From the NCBI GenBank assembly GCA_037783415.1, contig JAZGTN010000046.1, positions 3,974,501 through 4,038,500 of the forward strand: a stretch of 64,000 nt of DNA, written 5' to 3'. A program made the position numbers and the translations under genes. The stretch is from Leptasterias polaris (Eukaryota > Echinodermata > Asteroidea > Forcipulatida > Asteriidae). The notes under the pieces are model-generated. The model had not been told where the DNA came from. It did no database searches and worked only from the letters and a program-made list of their open reading frames with translations. Positions within the stretch are counted from its first letter, which is position 1. Each line of letters starts with the position of its first letter. This document shows positions 22,901-37,500 of the stretch, in pieces.

Positions 22901-25900
22901 ACAATATCCTACTCTACATTTTGATAATTCTTTGTACAGATAATTGTGCTATTGGGCGAATTGGAGTCAACTGCATTGAGTGCACTGGTAAGTTTGAACC
23001 TACACTGTGTTTCCTTTTAGCACTTCAATTAGGGCTCGAATTTGGGGGTACAATCCCCAAGACCACAGGGCTTGTTACTCAAAATGTTTACTTGCCCAGA
23101 ATTGTTCTAAAAAGACCAGAACAGTTTAACATGCATGCTGTTTTTATATGAACAAGCACTAAGACATATGCTATAAGAACAAATTTATCATACATGTAGT
23201 TGTCTTTATGGGTATACAATATATGTACTTCATTACTCAATAGAATTGAAATGTGTGTATTAGACTCAGTGTTGAAGATATTACACAGTGAGGTTTTATT
23301 ATTCAATTTGAAAAACACAAGACCGCTGGACTTGTCCAGTAATTAGTTTGCAGGCCCAACACTAAAACTACTGGCCTCGGGCCTATGGTCCAGTGTAAAA
23401 TTTGAGCCCTGTCGATGTCACTTTCCCAGGGCAGCTTGGTGCCGATGGTTGATTCCGGGCAAGCATGTTCCGGACGGGCTTGATTGCTAGTCCAGGTTTT
23501 GAGTGTGGAGCTGCCCTCCAAACAGCTGCCCACAACACCAGTGACTGCATCTTTCACAGTTGCCCTGGCTTGCAGTTCCTAAAGGAGCTATACAATCTGG
23601 CCGCACAATGGCTAACTGACATCATTTGTGTAAGATAATCGTAGTTTAATTTGAGACATGCGCATATATTAGTGACTGGTTATTCACTTACCGCCGGGAA
23701 TTTCAACAATTCATTACGGGAAAGCTTATTTAAAGAAAGAGGCTAAAATGAAACATCCTTTTCGTCTGGCAGCTCACACCTGTTATCTCCATGTAATTCC
23801 TTTTCCAAACAGTGGACTGAATTGGATCAGGCACAAACCAGTAGGGCTGCTGACTGACCTAGGCAGATTAACTGCTCATCCATTAACGACACAAGTAACT
23901 CAATGTAAGCACACCCGCTCTGTGAAAAGGATGTAAACTTTTCAAGTATTTGTGGCCAAACTCTGAATTTCTTGAATGGAGCTTTCCCGTAATGTTCCAG
24001 GCTCGCCCACAAGATTAATTTGTAGAATTTTCAGAAATTTTTGTATTTCAATTAAACCATGATTTCATTTTAGTTTTATTGTGTATATCTACATTTACAT
24101 AGGATTTTTAAAAAATTTAACGGTTCCAAAAACCAAAGATATACTTGCCTTTAAGCATTATTTTCTGAATTTGTCATTTATTTATTTTACCCACAGTACC
24201 AGTGGAAGTGAAAAACCCCATCATCACGCAAACACCCGATCAGTGGACAATTTGGTGGGAGGTAGCTTCCAACATGTGCCCTGTTAACAACTACGCCGTG
24301 CAGTTTGAGCTCATCAACAGGGGTCAGTGCCAACAAGTGACTGACACGTATCTGGATGTAGCCACAACTGAAGCATTGATTTATGCGTTACCGGTGCGTT
24401 ATCTTATAGTATTGCACAGTGGTTTTCCCTGCTCATCCCATGCAGGGGGGGGGGGGGGGGGTGGGGATCCAATGTGGTTGGCACAATGGTGTCTGGTTAT
24501 GGCGTGTTGTGGGTGAGCGGTCTAGTTCATCAGACTCGAGCTCTGATGGCTGAGTCATTGGAGTGTAGGTTCAATTCCCGGTCATGACACTTACATCCTA
24601 GAGCATAATTGCTTCTCTTCACCCAGGTGTATAAATTGAAACCTGAGGGGGCTAGACAGTATTGTGTTGGATTAACGCCTTAGAGGCGTACCCAGTGGTG
24701 GGGAAGGTGGAGGGGTCAGGATCCCCCAGCTCAGAATCCTAACTCCCCTTCTGCGCCCCCCCCCCCCCCCATAAGACCCAAAAATGCACATATGAAAGGT
24801 TGAATTTATCAAAAGTCCCCCAAAATAAAAATTATAATACCAAATACTTTTTGGGTTGAACAAAGAAAATTTTACTAGAGCCGGGTTTGAATCAACGACC
24901 TCTGGATTAACGTACGATGCTCTACCTACTGAGCTATCTAGCCCTATATTTGAAGCGCAAATTTGAAGTACAAATTATAACTTTTCCTTTACCCCTCTTG
25001 CCTACCTAAATGCAAATGTCTAGTTATGCCACTGGCCCCACCCCATCAAAGTTTACAAGCTTTGTTATCATTGCCAATGTTATCACTTCGTAAAGAGATG
25101 CTTTCTTGAAAATTTAAAAAGGCAGACACATTTAAAATTGCAGACACTTTTAAAGGGAGGGTAATTAACTCAAAATTGAATGACCATAAAAAAACGTATA
25201 ATTAGTTTTTACCCTTAACCGACGTGTATTAAGCACTGTACACTCAGTACTTTCCCGAGTTCTGTGACAAAGTCTACAGGCAAATCACTCGGGTGGGATT
25301 CGAACCCGCGACCTTTGCGTTGCTAGAGCAGATGTCTTACCACTAGACCACCGAGCTAGCCCGGTGGCTAGAGGCAGTTCGAATCCTATGTTTTAGCAGC
25401 GGGTACCGGAATAGATATTAATAGTGCATCGAGGATATAAAATATAATTTGTTTTTACCCATACACCGATGTGTAATCAATTAATCTGCTCTAACTTGAC
25501 AATGATCCTTCATTTTAGGAACCCGATCTTGATTCATCGATGTTCGTCCCTTATTCGACGTATAAGATTCGAGTCAGGGCAAGAAACGAGGCTGGCCTCG
25601 GACTCTATGTGAATAATGTTACTAATGATGAGTTCACTACGGCCGAACAAGGTAAATAATAAAAATTGCCATGTATAAACCCCCTCTACTGTCTTACCAT
25701 TCAGTATCATCCAATATCACCTAAAGGGAAAAAGCAGCTGTTATTTTTCTTAGAAACAATGCATGGTGTGTAGTGGCTGAACGGTTAAGAGCACCGGATT
25801 CAAGCTTTGATGTTTCTGGTCAGCAGAGTGTGGGTTCGAGTCCCAGTCGTGGCACTTGTGTCCTTGAGCAAGATGCTTTACCATAATTGTTTTGTCCTTC

Positions 25901-28900
25901 TGATGGAATATTAAGCAGTAGGTCACGTGTATTAGGATTGGTACTGCACGTAAAAGAAATCAAAACGCTAATTACTGTGGAAGAGTAGGGGTTAATCCTA
26001 TTGTGTTTCTGGTTCGAATAGAAAGCACCCCTTGTTTACAGGTCTCCTCAGGCTTGCGAGCTACAGTGATTAAGTTCACTTATGAGGCATCCTTGGAAGG
26101 GTATCGAATGCAATGGCAATTTACACCATTTTAACGTTGGGTAAGAGACTTGCATTTTTGTCCCCTCTCACATGAAGACTCTATCTATTGGAAAATGAGT
26201 ACAAAACAAAATAGAATTGCTCAATTCTCTTCCTCTTCAAGTGCGAATCAATCTTAACTGCTTAGCCCAGTTTTACATCACAATACAAATCACTATGGTA
26301 ATACTGACAACTCTTCTTAAGATGAATCCAAGTGCTTTGTGAAATTGAGCCCTGGGATCAGACAGATGTGTTGTTAGCCAGAAAATCTATTTGAACTTCT
26401 AGTCTTTGTGTTAGCGTTCTGGATCCTTTCTCCAAACAGTTGCTTTTTGACTTTGTACTAAAGACCAACCCAATAGGTTCATGTATTGTCAAAAGGCAAA
26501 CAAGTCATGGTACTTGCCAGCTTGATAAGTGCCACATTCAGCCATAAAGGATTTTAAACCCCATTTTTCAATGATGAGTTATTATGTCAAACCATTTTGT
26601 AGTGAAGCCTCCAAAATTTAGGTTGTACAAATACACATTTTGCCTGAATAATTCAGCATTTTACATGCTGATCGAACACTTGTCAGAGATCTTTATATAA
26701 AAAATACAAAAACTAGTGTCACAAGAAACTCTGTTTGTTTCTCATACTTGTGTAATACCATAAACTGATAAATGATGCTTTCAGAGGAACAGTGTGGCGA
26801 ACAGGGTGGCGAAGTGGGGGGGGGGGGGGTTGTTTCTTTTAATTAATCCCCATCTCTTACTTATCACATCACATAGAAAGGCAAGTGAAAACGTGGTGGA
26901 ATTACCTTCAAAAATAAGGTACCACAACAGTATTGGAGGTATTAACTGTGGTTGTATTTACATGGGGTTTTGGGGACAGCAGGTATAAAGTGGTCCCTTA
27001 GGTGGGGAAGATGGAGCTCAGGAGCTCACCTGAACATCTTAAGGTTGATCTTTGTATATTCTGTTTGTTCCAGCGCCGAGTGGCCCTCCAAGTGATATCA
27101 AGTCAACTGTTATTACCAACACAACCCTCTCCTCCTCCTGGGATCAACCAGAATGTGGCAGCCGTAATGGCGATATAATTCAGTACAGCTACACTCTCAC
27201 TAACACTGCTGATGGGACAGTGATAAGAAGTAGTAACAGCTCAAGTACATCACTGGATTTGAATAATCTTGTACCGTTCACAAATTACACACTCTCAGTG
27301 ACTGCTGTGAATACCTTTGGTTCAGGACCAGTTGCTCTGATTACTAGTCAAACTGATGAAGGTGGTGAGTATTCCTTCAGCTTAGTTTTTAAGTGTTATC
27401 AGAGGAAATAATCATAATAATAATAGTGGCTTCTTATATAGCGCTCATATCCGTCACTCTCAGTGACGCCCAAGGCGCTTCAACATTCAGTATTTTCATG
27501 CAAGGTATGTGGAGCTACGTTTTGAAGTATGAGATCTATTCCTTTACATAGCACCATGTAATGGTTTACAAGGTGCTGTGGCACAATATGCTGCTGATCA
27601 AACCGGCCGGGAACACCGAGGCGAAACCCTTCTCTTTTTGATAAGTTCACTGGGTTCTTTACGTGCATTACACAACAGTGGACCGCAGCAATAATGGTTA
27701 AGTGTCTTGCTTAACCCTAACCTTGCCCTACACAACAAGATCCAACAGTTCTGAACCTGTGTTGTACTATGTTGCACAGGGAATTTTATGGTTTCCTCTC
27801 ATGTGTGTGTGAGTGTTGTTGCATAGGGAATTGAACCATAGTGTACAGCAGTATAACTGTGTTGGATAATGTTGGTTAGGGAAGTAAAAAAAACACTTTT
27901 GTCTTGAAGATTGTGTGGGGTCACTGGGTCAGTGCATACAATGGTTGTATGGTATGGTACATAGTTGAGTCTTGCATTGTAAACAAATATAGCTTATTGG
28001 ACTACAGTATTACAAAGGATGGGTAAGTATAAAGGATGGGTAATTATATTTAAATCTGAATTCTTATGCTAAAATATGGATCTTGTTGCATGGGGCAAGC
28101 CACTCACATTGACAAGTGTTGTATGGTGTTGGACTGGGCATATAACACTGTGTGGTATGGTGAAAGGTTAGGGTTAAGGACTGTGTGTCATACCGTGACT
28201 CGAACCCACACTCTGCTGATCAGAAACACCAGAGCTTGAGATTCCAAACCTTTTTATCTGCTGCAACACCCATATCGTAATTAATAAACAACAGTGTTAT
28301 TAGATCTAAATCCAACTGGGTGAGGGTAAAATACAAATCTGACACGGTGTTCTGAGATTCTAGTCATGTACTAGTGTGTCATGGCTAAGCCAGCGTTCTC
28401 CCGTGGTCCGCTGGCCAAATTCCAGTTAAAACACAAGAGGACCAGTCAAAAGTCACTCCAATTGGTCCGGCTGGTTAGTTCAGTGTTGAAAAGCATCCCC
28501 TTTTCACTTGAAATATGGACTTCAGTGAAAAAGGTGAAATGACAAGCTAACTGGTCCTGCTGGCCAGTCACTATTAATAAGTTATCGGCAAAAACCCTGT
28601 AAGTGGTCACGGTCTGGCACACAGGACTAGCGGAGCAGGTCCTCCTTGTTGTGTAAAGCATGTAAAAGAACCCAGTCTGGTTTGGTGTTCCTCAAGGATT
28701 AGTCTTGGGTCCGAAGATGTTCACCATGTACACTAAGCTAGTTGGCACTACATGTATCATCAGCAGCATGGTGTCCAGTATCATATATATGCTGATGACA
28801 CCCAACTTTATGTCAGGTTTGACCCCAAGATTCCTGGTGAGCTGGAAAAGACCTTGCACACTCTTGAGAAATGCATTTCCGACCTGAGAATGTGGATGTC

Positions 28901-29762
28901 GATCAACAAACTTAAACTCAACAACGACAAAACGGAACTGTTTCTGGCAATATCACCACGAATGCGTCGCTATCTTCCAGCTGATATCAGTATTAAAATT
29001 GGCGACTCTTCTATTCATCTCTCCGAAACAGTTAAGAATCTGGGTGTTCACTTTGACTTCCCTATGTCTATGTCTCACTACATCACTACTACTTGCCGTT
29101 CTATTAATTTTCACTTGCACAACATTTCACGCATAAAAAAGTATATCACAGAAGAAGCTTGTCATCATGCAATCAGATCACTTTGTCTTGTCTAGACTTG
29201 ATTATGCCAACTCATTACTAGTCAACATTAACTCCACTGATATCTACAGACTGCAACATCTTCAGAATCATGCTACACGAATAATACTTGGTGCCAGGAA
29301 GTATGACGATCCTCTTCCCCTTCTCACGGAACTGCATTGGTTACCGGTTCAAAAGCGCATCACTTTCAAACTAGCTCTCATCATATTCAAATGCATAAAT
29401 GACTCTGCCCCATATTATTTACAATCTCTTCTTGAGCGTCACTTTGTCAGTTCGTATGGGCTCCGTTCATCCAAAGACCCTACCTTACTTCACATTCCTC
29501 GTACATGCACATCTGCTGGTGAAAGGGCCTTTTCACACTCTGGATCGGTCATCTGGAACAGTCTTCCATCTAATGTCAGGGCATCACCATCAGTTCAAGT
29601 TTTCAAGAAGCGGCTGAAGACCAAGCGGCTTATTCCATAATTAATTCGTTTTCTTCTTTCTCAATTGTGTATTCCTTGTTGTTTAATATTGCAGTTGTTT
29701 GTTGTTATATTGTCTTGTACAGCGCTGTGATCTCTTGTATTAGAGCGCTACATAAATGCCAG

Positions 29763-29793
<31 letters not shown>

Positions 29794-31551
29794 GTTATAC
29801 TTAAATTGCTAAGGTAAGGGGTTCGTTGTTTCTGGCATGGTTGGCAGCAGATTGCACAGTTATGGATCTCATAGTTTAAAAGCACCTAGTTTTAACATTT
29901 CTGTGCCTCATAACTTCATCAATGGCGCATCATAAATACTTTATTATACTCATATATTTAAATGAAACAAGCAGACAATATCTTGGCACACCCATTAAAT
30001 GGCAAGACAAGCCCATACAACATTTGGGTTACACCTGTCCCCGATAAGTAGTTGGCAACACATGCCCACCACACTTGCACCTCTTGGGGCACAACTGACT
30101 CTAAGTCTGTAATGTGATCTCATTTCGATATATCCCAGAGCAGTGTTCTCCACACACGTTTTTTTGGACGGCGGGCTGCCCTCCCAAAGTTTAAAACCAG
30201 GCCTGCCAAAGAATTGGCCGCCCTGCTAAAATAATAGGCCGCCCTGCCAAAAAAATTACAAACAGACTATTTTTAGCCTGCACTTAATACGATCAAACTC
30301 GTAGCCGACGAGCCATGCCCCACTTCCAAACCGCAACATTGGAATTGCGATCGTTCATTTCAGTATACAAATGTTATAACACAATGCACACAACCACATG
30401 GTTCTGACTGCTGAGTATCCACTGCACCTGCACCTGCATCGGCTCAGGCCCCACCACAACGTTCGGTCGCCCACCGGTAGTCCATGCATAGCGCATACAC
30501 AACAGCAGGGTCCAAAGTCCAAGCTAACCAACATTCCGCACGCTGTGATAGGCCGTTGATAATTACCATATTCATAAGAGAGCTTGGCTAGACTCCAACG
30601 CAGTACACGTTCTCGAGCCAAGTAAAGAATTGCCGCACAGTGTGCCGCACGCCTGCAGATTGGTACAATATACAGCCTTGGATTAAGAATATTTAAATAT
30701 TGACAACTTTTGCCGATACAGGGCGATGCAGGGCAAAGGTCATTGAATTTGTTCTCAATGTGCGTTGTCGACAAAGTTCTTAACAACGAATCCTCTAATC
30801 ATGAATCCATGAAAATGGTTGTTGATGGAAAAAGTATTATTTAGGGCAGAAATTAGGGGATAAGATCGTCCAAAAACGCAATATTTTCTTTTATTTTTTT
30901 AGCATTTTGAAAATTGTGTGCACATGTATCCGATCACCACCAATGCATATCCAGCTTTCTAAAACCCCACAATATGCGACATATCCCTTTGATGTTTTCG
31001 GCACACAAAGCAAAATTGTAGGTTTTGAATTAGTTTTACAATAAGGTCCCAAAACAGTCTGTGGGGAACACTGCCAGAGGATGCATGATCAGTGTTACTG
31101 TAAAGGAAACTCTTATCATTTTCTTAATGTGACATCCCAGTGTCAATCAGTGGTATTCATTCTTATTGAGATTCCAAGCGGTTATTTAAAGCCTAAAACA
31201 ACAACTAATTTTCCCAATTCTTCCACACAGTACCACCAGCTCCAAACATTAATTTCTTAGACACAAGCAGCGATCAGATTACTGTTAAGTGGTCCCGTCC
31301 CAGTCCTCCCCATGGCATCATCAGGAGCTACGAGATCCGCTACTGGAAGACAGAGTCTGAGACTTCATCATCGGCTGAGACAGTGAGCATCACAGATGAT
31401 CTACAAAACGATCTTCAAACTAAAGAGATCACAAACCTGGAGGGAGATAAGAGATATTCAATCCAGGTATTACAAGTGATATTTGTCTGTTTCTGTATAT
31501 TAATAATTATAATAACTATTACTTATATAGTGCAGATTACAATAACGTATC

Positions 31552-31597
<46 letters not shown>

Positions 31598-34500
31598 GAA
31601 ACTTATAAAGCGCCGGTATTCCATGAAAAGTGCGTGCGCCCTATGCTGGTGACCCTGTTTTTGGCTCCTCCAGTTTTGTTGGTTTTTGCATTGTCTTTTG
31701 TGATTTGTGAGTTTGTGAGTGCCTCAGGTTGACTAGTATGATGGTTGGATACCACAGGACAGTTATTGATTGATTTGGAATCTCAGCTTTTCAGAATTCT
31801 TGGAATCAATTTTTTCTGATTGCGAACTCATTTCACTTGTACATGCCTGCTTGCCCCATATGTGCCTCTACATGTCTTGTTCTGGAGTGGAGTTCTAGTG
31901 ACTTTAGTTATGTGTCTTTCAAGAGCAACCAAGCAGAACACAGAATAGGATGTTCAGGCAGTGGTCTATTGTGTAACTTCTATTCAGTACCACCAATGAC
32001 AATAGCTCTACACAAGGACTGTCCCCAGGAATGCCTCCTATTCAATATAGTGCAAGTGAACTGTACATGGGGTGGTGGTGTAGGTCTCTTGTACAAGTCA
32101 AGCTTGTGCTTTAAAGCTGTTAGTACTAACATCCAACCAAAATCATTTGAGTTTATGGAAACTGAACTGTCCCATGGTAATTTGAAGATCAAGGTAATTG
32201 TGGTCTATCGTCCACCACCATCTCGCAGAAACAGTTCTACGTTCACCGAGTTCATCCAAGAGATTCAGCTATGCTGGATAGGCATTCCTTGTTCACGGGG
32301 AAACTGTTTATTCTTGGAGATGTCCACTGGGATAATCAACAATCCAGTGACACCAGAGCTCTGCAGAGACTACTCCTTGATCATAATCTGCAGCAAATAG
32401 TGGACGAACCTACTCATGAGTCTGGTCACATCCTACATGTAGATATGGTCATCACCCGCATCCAGGACTCTATATCAGATCACTGCTCAGTCCACTGTCT
32501 CCTTCAGCTAGAGAAACCTAAGCCTGTGAAGAAGAAGATCACCTACAGTAAGTTGAAGTCTATCAATCCGGCTCAGCTTAGACTGGATATTGAAGAACCA
32601 AGTCTACTTTCAAACTCCTGTGGTGCTGTTGACTTAGTTCACCAGTATAATGTAGTGCTGAGTGAATTGCTAGATAAACATGCTCCTGTACAAACATGTG
32701 TTATTGTTGAACAGCCCCTTGGTACAATGAGGATATCGCTAATGCCTTGGGGTCTACTTCGATCAGTCCATGAAAATGGACAGGCACATTTCACAGGTAT
32801 GTCAGACTGCTTACTTCCAGCTTCGTAACATTGCAGCTATTAGACCATTGCTTACGAGGACGGCAGCAGAAAGCCTCATCCATTTACTTATTTCCTCTAG
32901 ACTTGATTTCTGTAACAGTCTTCTAGCTGGCCTTTTCCTCTATTGCTCCTCGCCTGTGGAACTCCCTCCCATCATTTCTTCGCGAAATTGACAACCTGGA
33001 CCACTTCAAAGCTTCGCTCAAGACTCACTACTTCCTTCAGACATTTAAATGCTAACTTTATTGGAGGAGCTCGCGCCTTTGAATGTTTTTTTGAAACAGA
33101 TAACTGGCGCCATACAAATGCTGTGAATCATCATCATCATCTGCCGCAAGCGGCGCTCATGGCGCTGCTCTGGATAAACAACCAATACAAAAGAAAAATT
33201 AGCATTACATAAGTAGAAAATATAGTTAACAAAATGCTTCTTTATACAGGTAGGTTTTTAAACTGTTCTTGAATATGCCAAGTGAGTTTGAAAGTTTCAC
33301 AGTTTCAGGTAGGGAGTTCCAAAGCCTTGGTGCTGCGATCTGGAAACTTCTCTCCCCCCATTAATGTTTCGCCATTTAGTGCCCTGGTCATTGGGCCTAT
33401 AACATTCCTTTAATCTTTCTCAGCTCCCTTGGGAGTATACAGCCCCGGGCTGCCGTGGCGCTCAGAAGGCTTTTTCAAACACAATATCAACCTCTACCAT
33501 AGTACCCATTTATAGAGAAGCAATTACTGTGAAGTGTCTTGCTCAATGACACAAGTGGCATGACCGTGATTCGAAACCCATACCCTGATGGCTAATTAAA
33601 CCACCAGAACTTGAATTCGATGCTCTAAACCGCTCGGCCATGTCACAAGTTGTTAGGAGTATAGCAAAAATGTCATTACTTTTTATCTAAAACTTGAAAA
33701 TCAGCATTAGGTTATGATGAAAGCAACTTAACCCTTTCAGCCCAAAGGGCGACTTTAGCCCACTGAACACTATACCCTGTTTGAGCCCCAATGGCGACTA
33801 AAGTCGCCCAAGATAACACACAAAAGCACTCATCAAGCCTGAGCAAAAAGGCCATTTGTTAAAAAGCTGTAGTTTTGTTTGTGTTTACCCTCCATACCCA
33901 AGCCTACCATCATTGGAAAGTAAAAGATCAAATCGTTCCAATGATGGTAAAATAAAATAGGGTCGCTATCATGCAATCCCTTCAAATTGGAGTGGAAAGA
34001 TCCAAAATGCCAAACACCTTCGGAGCCCTTTTTTGGTTGTGTTCAAAAAAGTGTTTGGGTTTACAGAACACACTGAGGAAACAAAGACCAAGAACTTGGG
34101 CATTTATTGGCTGATTTCAATGACTTTTGAATTATATAAAAAGAAATTCAATAAGACAGTTTTTATTACTTATTATGCTCCGAAATGAAATCTTCAAGGT
34201 AATCACAGAGTTTGTAAAATCAAATTTAGAACACAAGCTCCCTTTTGTGTGAGAATGTTTGCGTCATGCTTAAGTGGTCAAACAATGTGGGCACCAGCGG
34301 TTGTTTATGTCAAAAGAACTTAGGCTGAAAGGGTTAATGGGTGTGCATTACGTTGGTAATATTGAAAATATAATTGTTCACATTTGTGCACACAGCTTAC
34401 GTGTTATAAAGATGGTCATGGGGGGGGAACTTTCTTGAAATAAAATTTTTAAATGATATAGTTTTTAGAAATGTGTGAAACATTTAGTTTTGATCGAGAG

Positions 34501-37500
34501 AACTTAGGTTCAAAATCTTAGGTTTAAAAATAGTGTAATGAGGGTTTTCACTATTTTTCATGACTCTTGATGACCGATTGTGGTTAAACTTTCACAGGTT
34601 TGTTGTTTCATGTTCATGTGTTGGGTCACACATGATGTGAATTGATAGCCTCAGAAATAGAGTAGGTTTGTTTCTGGTCTAGCTTTGATTCATATTGATC
34701 AAGTTCCTTAATGATAACTTTGTTTCTGTTTCAGTTACGTGCAGAGACAGGTGCTGGATTTGGTGCATGGAGTGATGTGGAAACAGCCTTTGTGCCAGGA
34801 AGTAAGTCAATTAACTTTTATCAAGTTATAAACCACGGTGATCCCCTGGCTGCCACTTCCCAGGTATCGTAAACTTAGGTGTGATCCCTGGCTACATGGC
34901 AGATAATGGTTGTATGGCAATTCTGACCCTCAAACAAAGATATTGACCAAATAGGGAAACTGCCATTAGAGGGCTAGATAGCTCAGTTGGTAGAGCGCCG
35001 GCACGTTAAACCGGAGGTCGTTGATTCAAATCCTGCTCTAGTCAATTTTTCTTTGTTCAAACCCAAAGCAATTAACTTTCCTTACATCATTAGTATTTAT
35101 TCATTAATACCCGGGACAGTTTAGCCAATCGAATTGGTTCTATTTTGATTGTTTGTTTTTGTTTTTTAAATGATATTGTATACTCTAAAACAATCTACAC
35201 GTACATGTAGGTACAACAAACCAAAGCCAAACTATATCTTGCCTTTTGTATTGTACGTATTTTTGTACTATAATTGTAATATTTTTACCTGTGAGATTAA
35301 TGAATGAAATGAAATTAGCAAGAAAACGCAGCATAAAATCAACATAAACTGCATTAAAGATAAATCATATAGAAGAATGTAAAACACATCACTATTTATA
35401 GAGTACAGTAAAATAAAACAAAATAAAATCAAAACTAATGATGCACAAAAGAAGAAACCTTACCCACTGCAATATTGAAAAATATTTGATGCATATAATG
35501 AGCGCATTATAGGAGAACATAATCATGGGAAAAGCCGAGTGAAAAGAATCAGTCCAGATTTAACTGCAACTTATTTCCTCTCTTCTCGGTGAACGCAGTA
35601 ACTCAGCTACCGCCCACTGGCCAGAGCAATATCCTGATTATTGTTATCTGTGTGGCTACTGCTGCTGTTGTGGTTGTAGTTGTAGTTGGTGTTATATTCT
35701 ACACACGAAGACATCGTAAACGAAGAAGACAACAACCTCTGCAGCATCACGAGATTAATGCTGGTCGGGAGCTTGTGAGTCGAGATTTTCACTCAAAAAT
35801 TTTCGATACCGAAGTTTATTTCAATTATGCTTAAAATTTAAACTCATAAGATGTTAGCAGGGGAAAAAAGATCGTTAGACCTACATAGAACTCCTTGTCT
35901 CGTTTACAGCCACTTCTTCTTTCGGAAAAAGAATTGGAAAATGTAAAGCTAACCATTCCTCCCAAAGAACCCTCCCTTATTCTACAATAATTGTTTTGAA
36001 AGAACCATGAAACAAAATCACCAGTTACACTCTATTATGACTCTTTCCAGCTGTCGTTCCACAGTAAAGCACTCGTATTCTTAACGATTTCTGCTGACAA
36101 TAGAGCTGACAATTTGCTGAAATCTTCCTCAACCCAAGTTTACCATTAGTTGAACTCCTTTCACTCTTTTAACTACTTGTACTTACAGTCTATGGCCGGT
36201 GCTTGAAATTTCCAATTATTACCAATTAATTATACACACTGTAAATAGTTACAGGTGTAATGCTTCTTTCTAGGTTTCTTATGAGAATGACAAAACACAA
36301 GAGGAGAAACCCACCAGTGCACCATCCCAAAGGCAGGTCTCTATGGTACAAGAGTCATTTTATGAACGAGTGGGCGCTGGTTCATCTGCACTCCCATCAC
36401 CAGAACCTTCACCCACGTACGAAGATGTTGGTTTGCCTACATGGGCTCATCCATGGAGTGTCTCGTGGGACGACATGATGGTAGGAAATAAAGTCCTTGG
36501 GAAGGGACACTTTGGTGAAGTGCGTTATGGTGTCGTAACGGTTGAAGGAGATCTGTGCAAGGCTGCGATCAAAAAGCTCAAAGGTACGTCTTATTTCCCC
36601 CTTGACAGTCTATCACGAAGAGGGTACGCAGAGCTGTTTTACATGAACTTCTAGTGAAGCTAGTTAACCAAGCTTATGACGAACAGAAATATTTCTTTAT
36701 GGCTGCAAGTCATTGTTTTGATAGCAATGTTTACGAACTACACTTTTTAAAAACTCTTTTGGGGAATTGGCACCTATATTTTATTGCTCGTATATACATT
36801 TGCATGGGTTTGTGTACAAGTACAATGGCTATCAAAATGGGGACTTGTTTGATAAGTTATAAACCTACGGTTTTACCACAAAAAGAAATGTTGGAGATAT
36901 CATCAGACAACTAATGCTTCATCAGTAGTTGTGATGCATTGACTTGGAAAATATTTTAATTATTTCAGAAAATGCATCTCCAGCTGACAGAGAGAATTTC
37001 TTAGAAGAGCTCAAAACTATGACTCTTCATGGAAGTCATCCTAATATTGTCAAGATTCTAGGTGCTTGTCAGCATGAAGGTAAGAGATTCACCTTTAATG
37101 CATATTTCCCCTATATTTATTTTGAAATTTAAGTTTCACAAATAGGAATGTTCTTAACATTTAAAACAAGGAGACTTCAAAAATTGCATTGCAGTAAATG
37201 CTTTGACCAAATGGAACCTGTGTAACTGCTCTTTTATCTCAATATTTGTTTAAGGTATATTGTACGTAGCTTTGGAGTACTTATCCAACGGTGACCTCCG
37301 TTGCTACCTGAGGAAGGCTCGATCCATGGATGACGATAGTAAGGCATCACTGTCCTCTCAGAAGCTGCTCCAGTTTGCTCTAGATGTGGCTAGAGGAATG
37401 CAACACCTGGCTGCATCCGGGGCAAGTCTCACAATCTAAAAACTCCCGAGTTGATCCAGAATTAGGGTCCCGGGAGGCACGACCCACTACTGGTTCAGGC

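Noticed and set aside
24874..24945. Functional tRNA gene
   Set aside because: Same head and same tail at 34971 show it belongs to a repeated SINE. The acceptor stem is imperfect.
30355..30786. 143-codon minus-strand ORF in the hAT-like element
   Set aside because: Low-complexity Cys/Arg-rich translation, no transposase motif, lies wholly inside a non-autonomous element.
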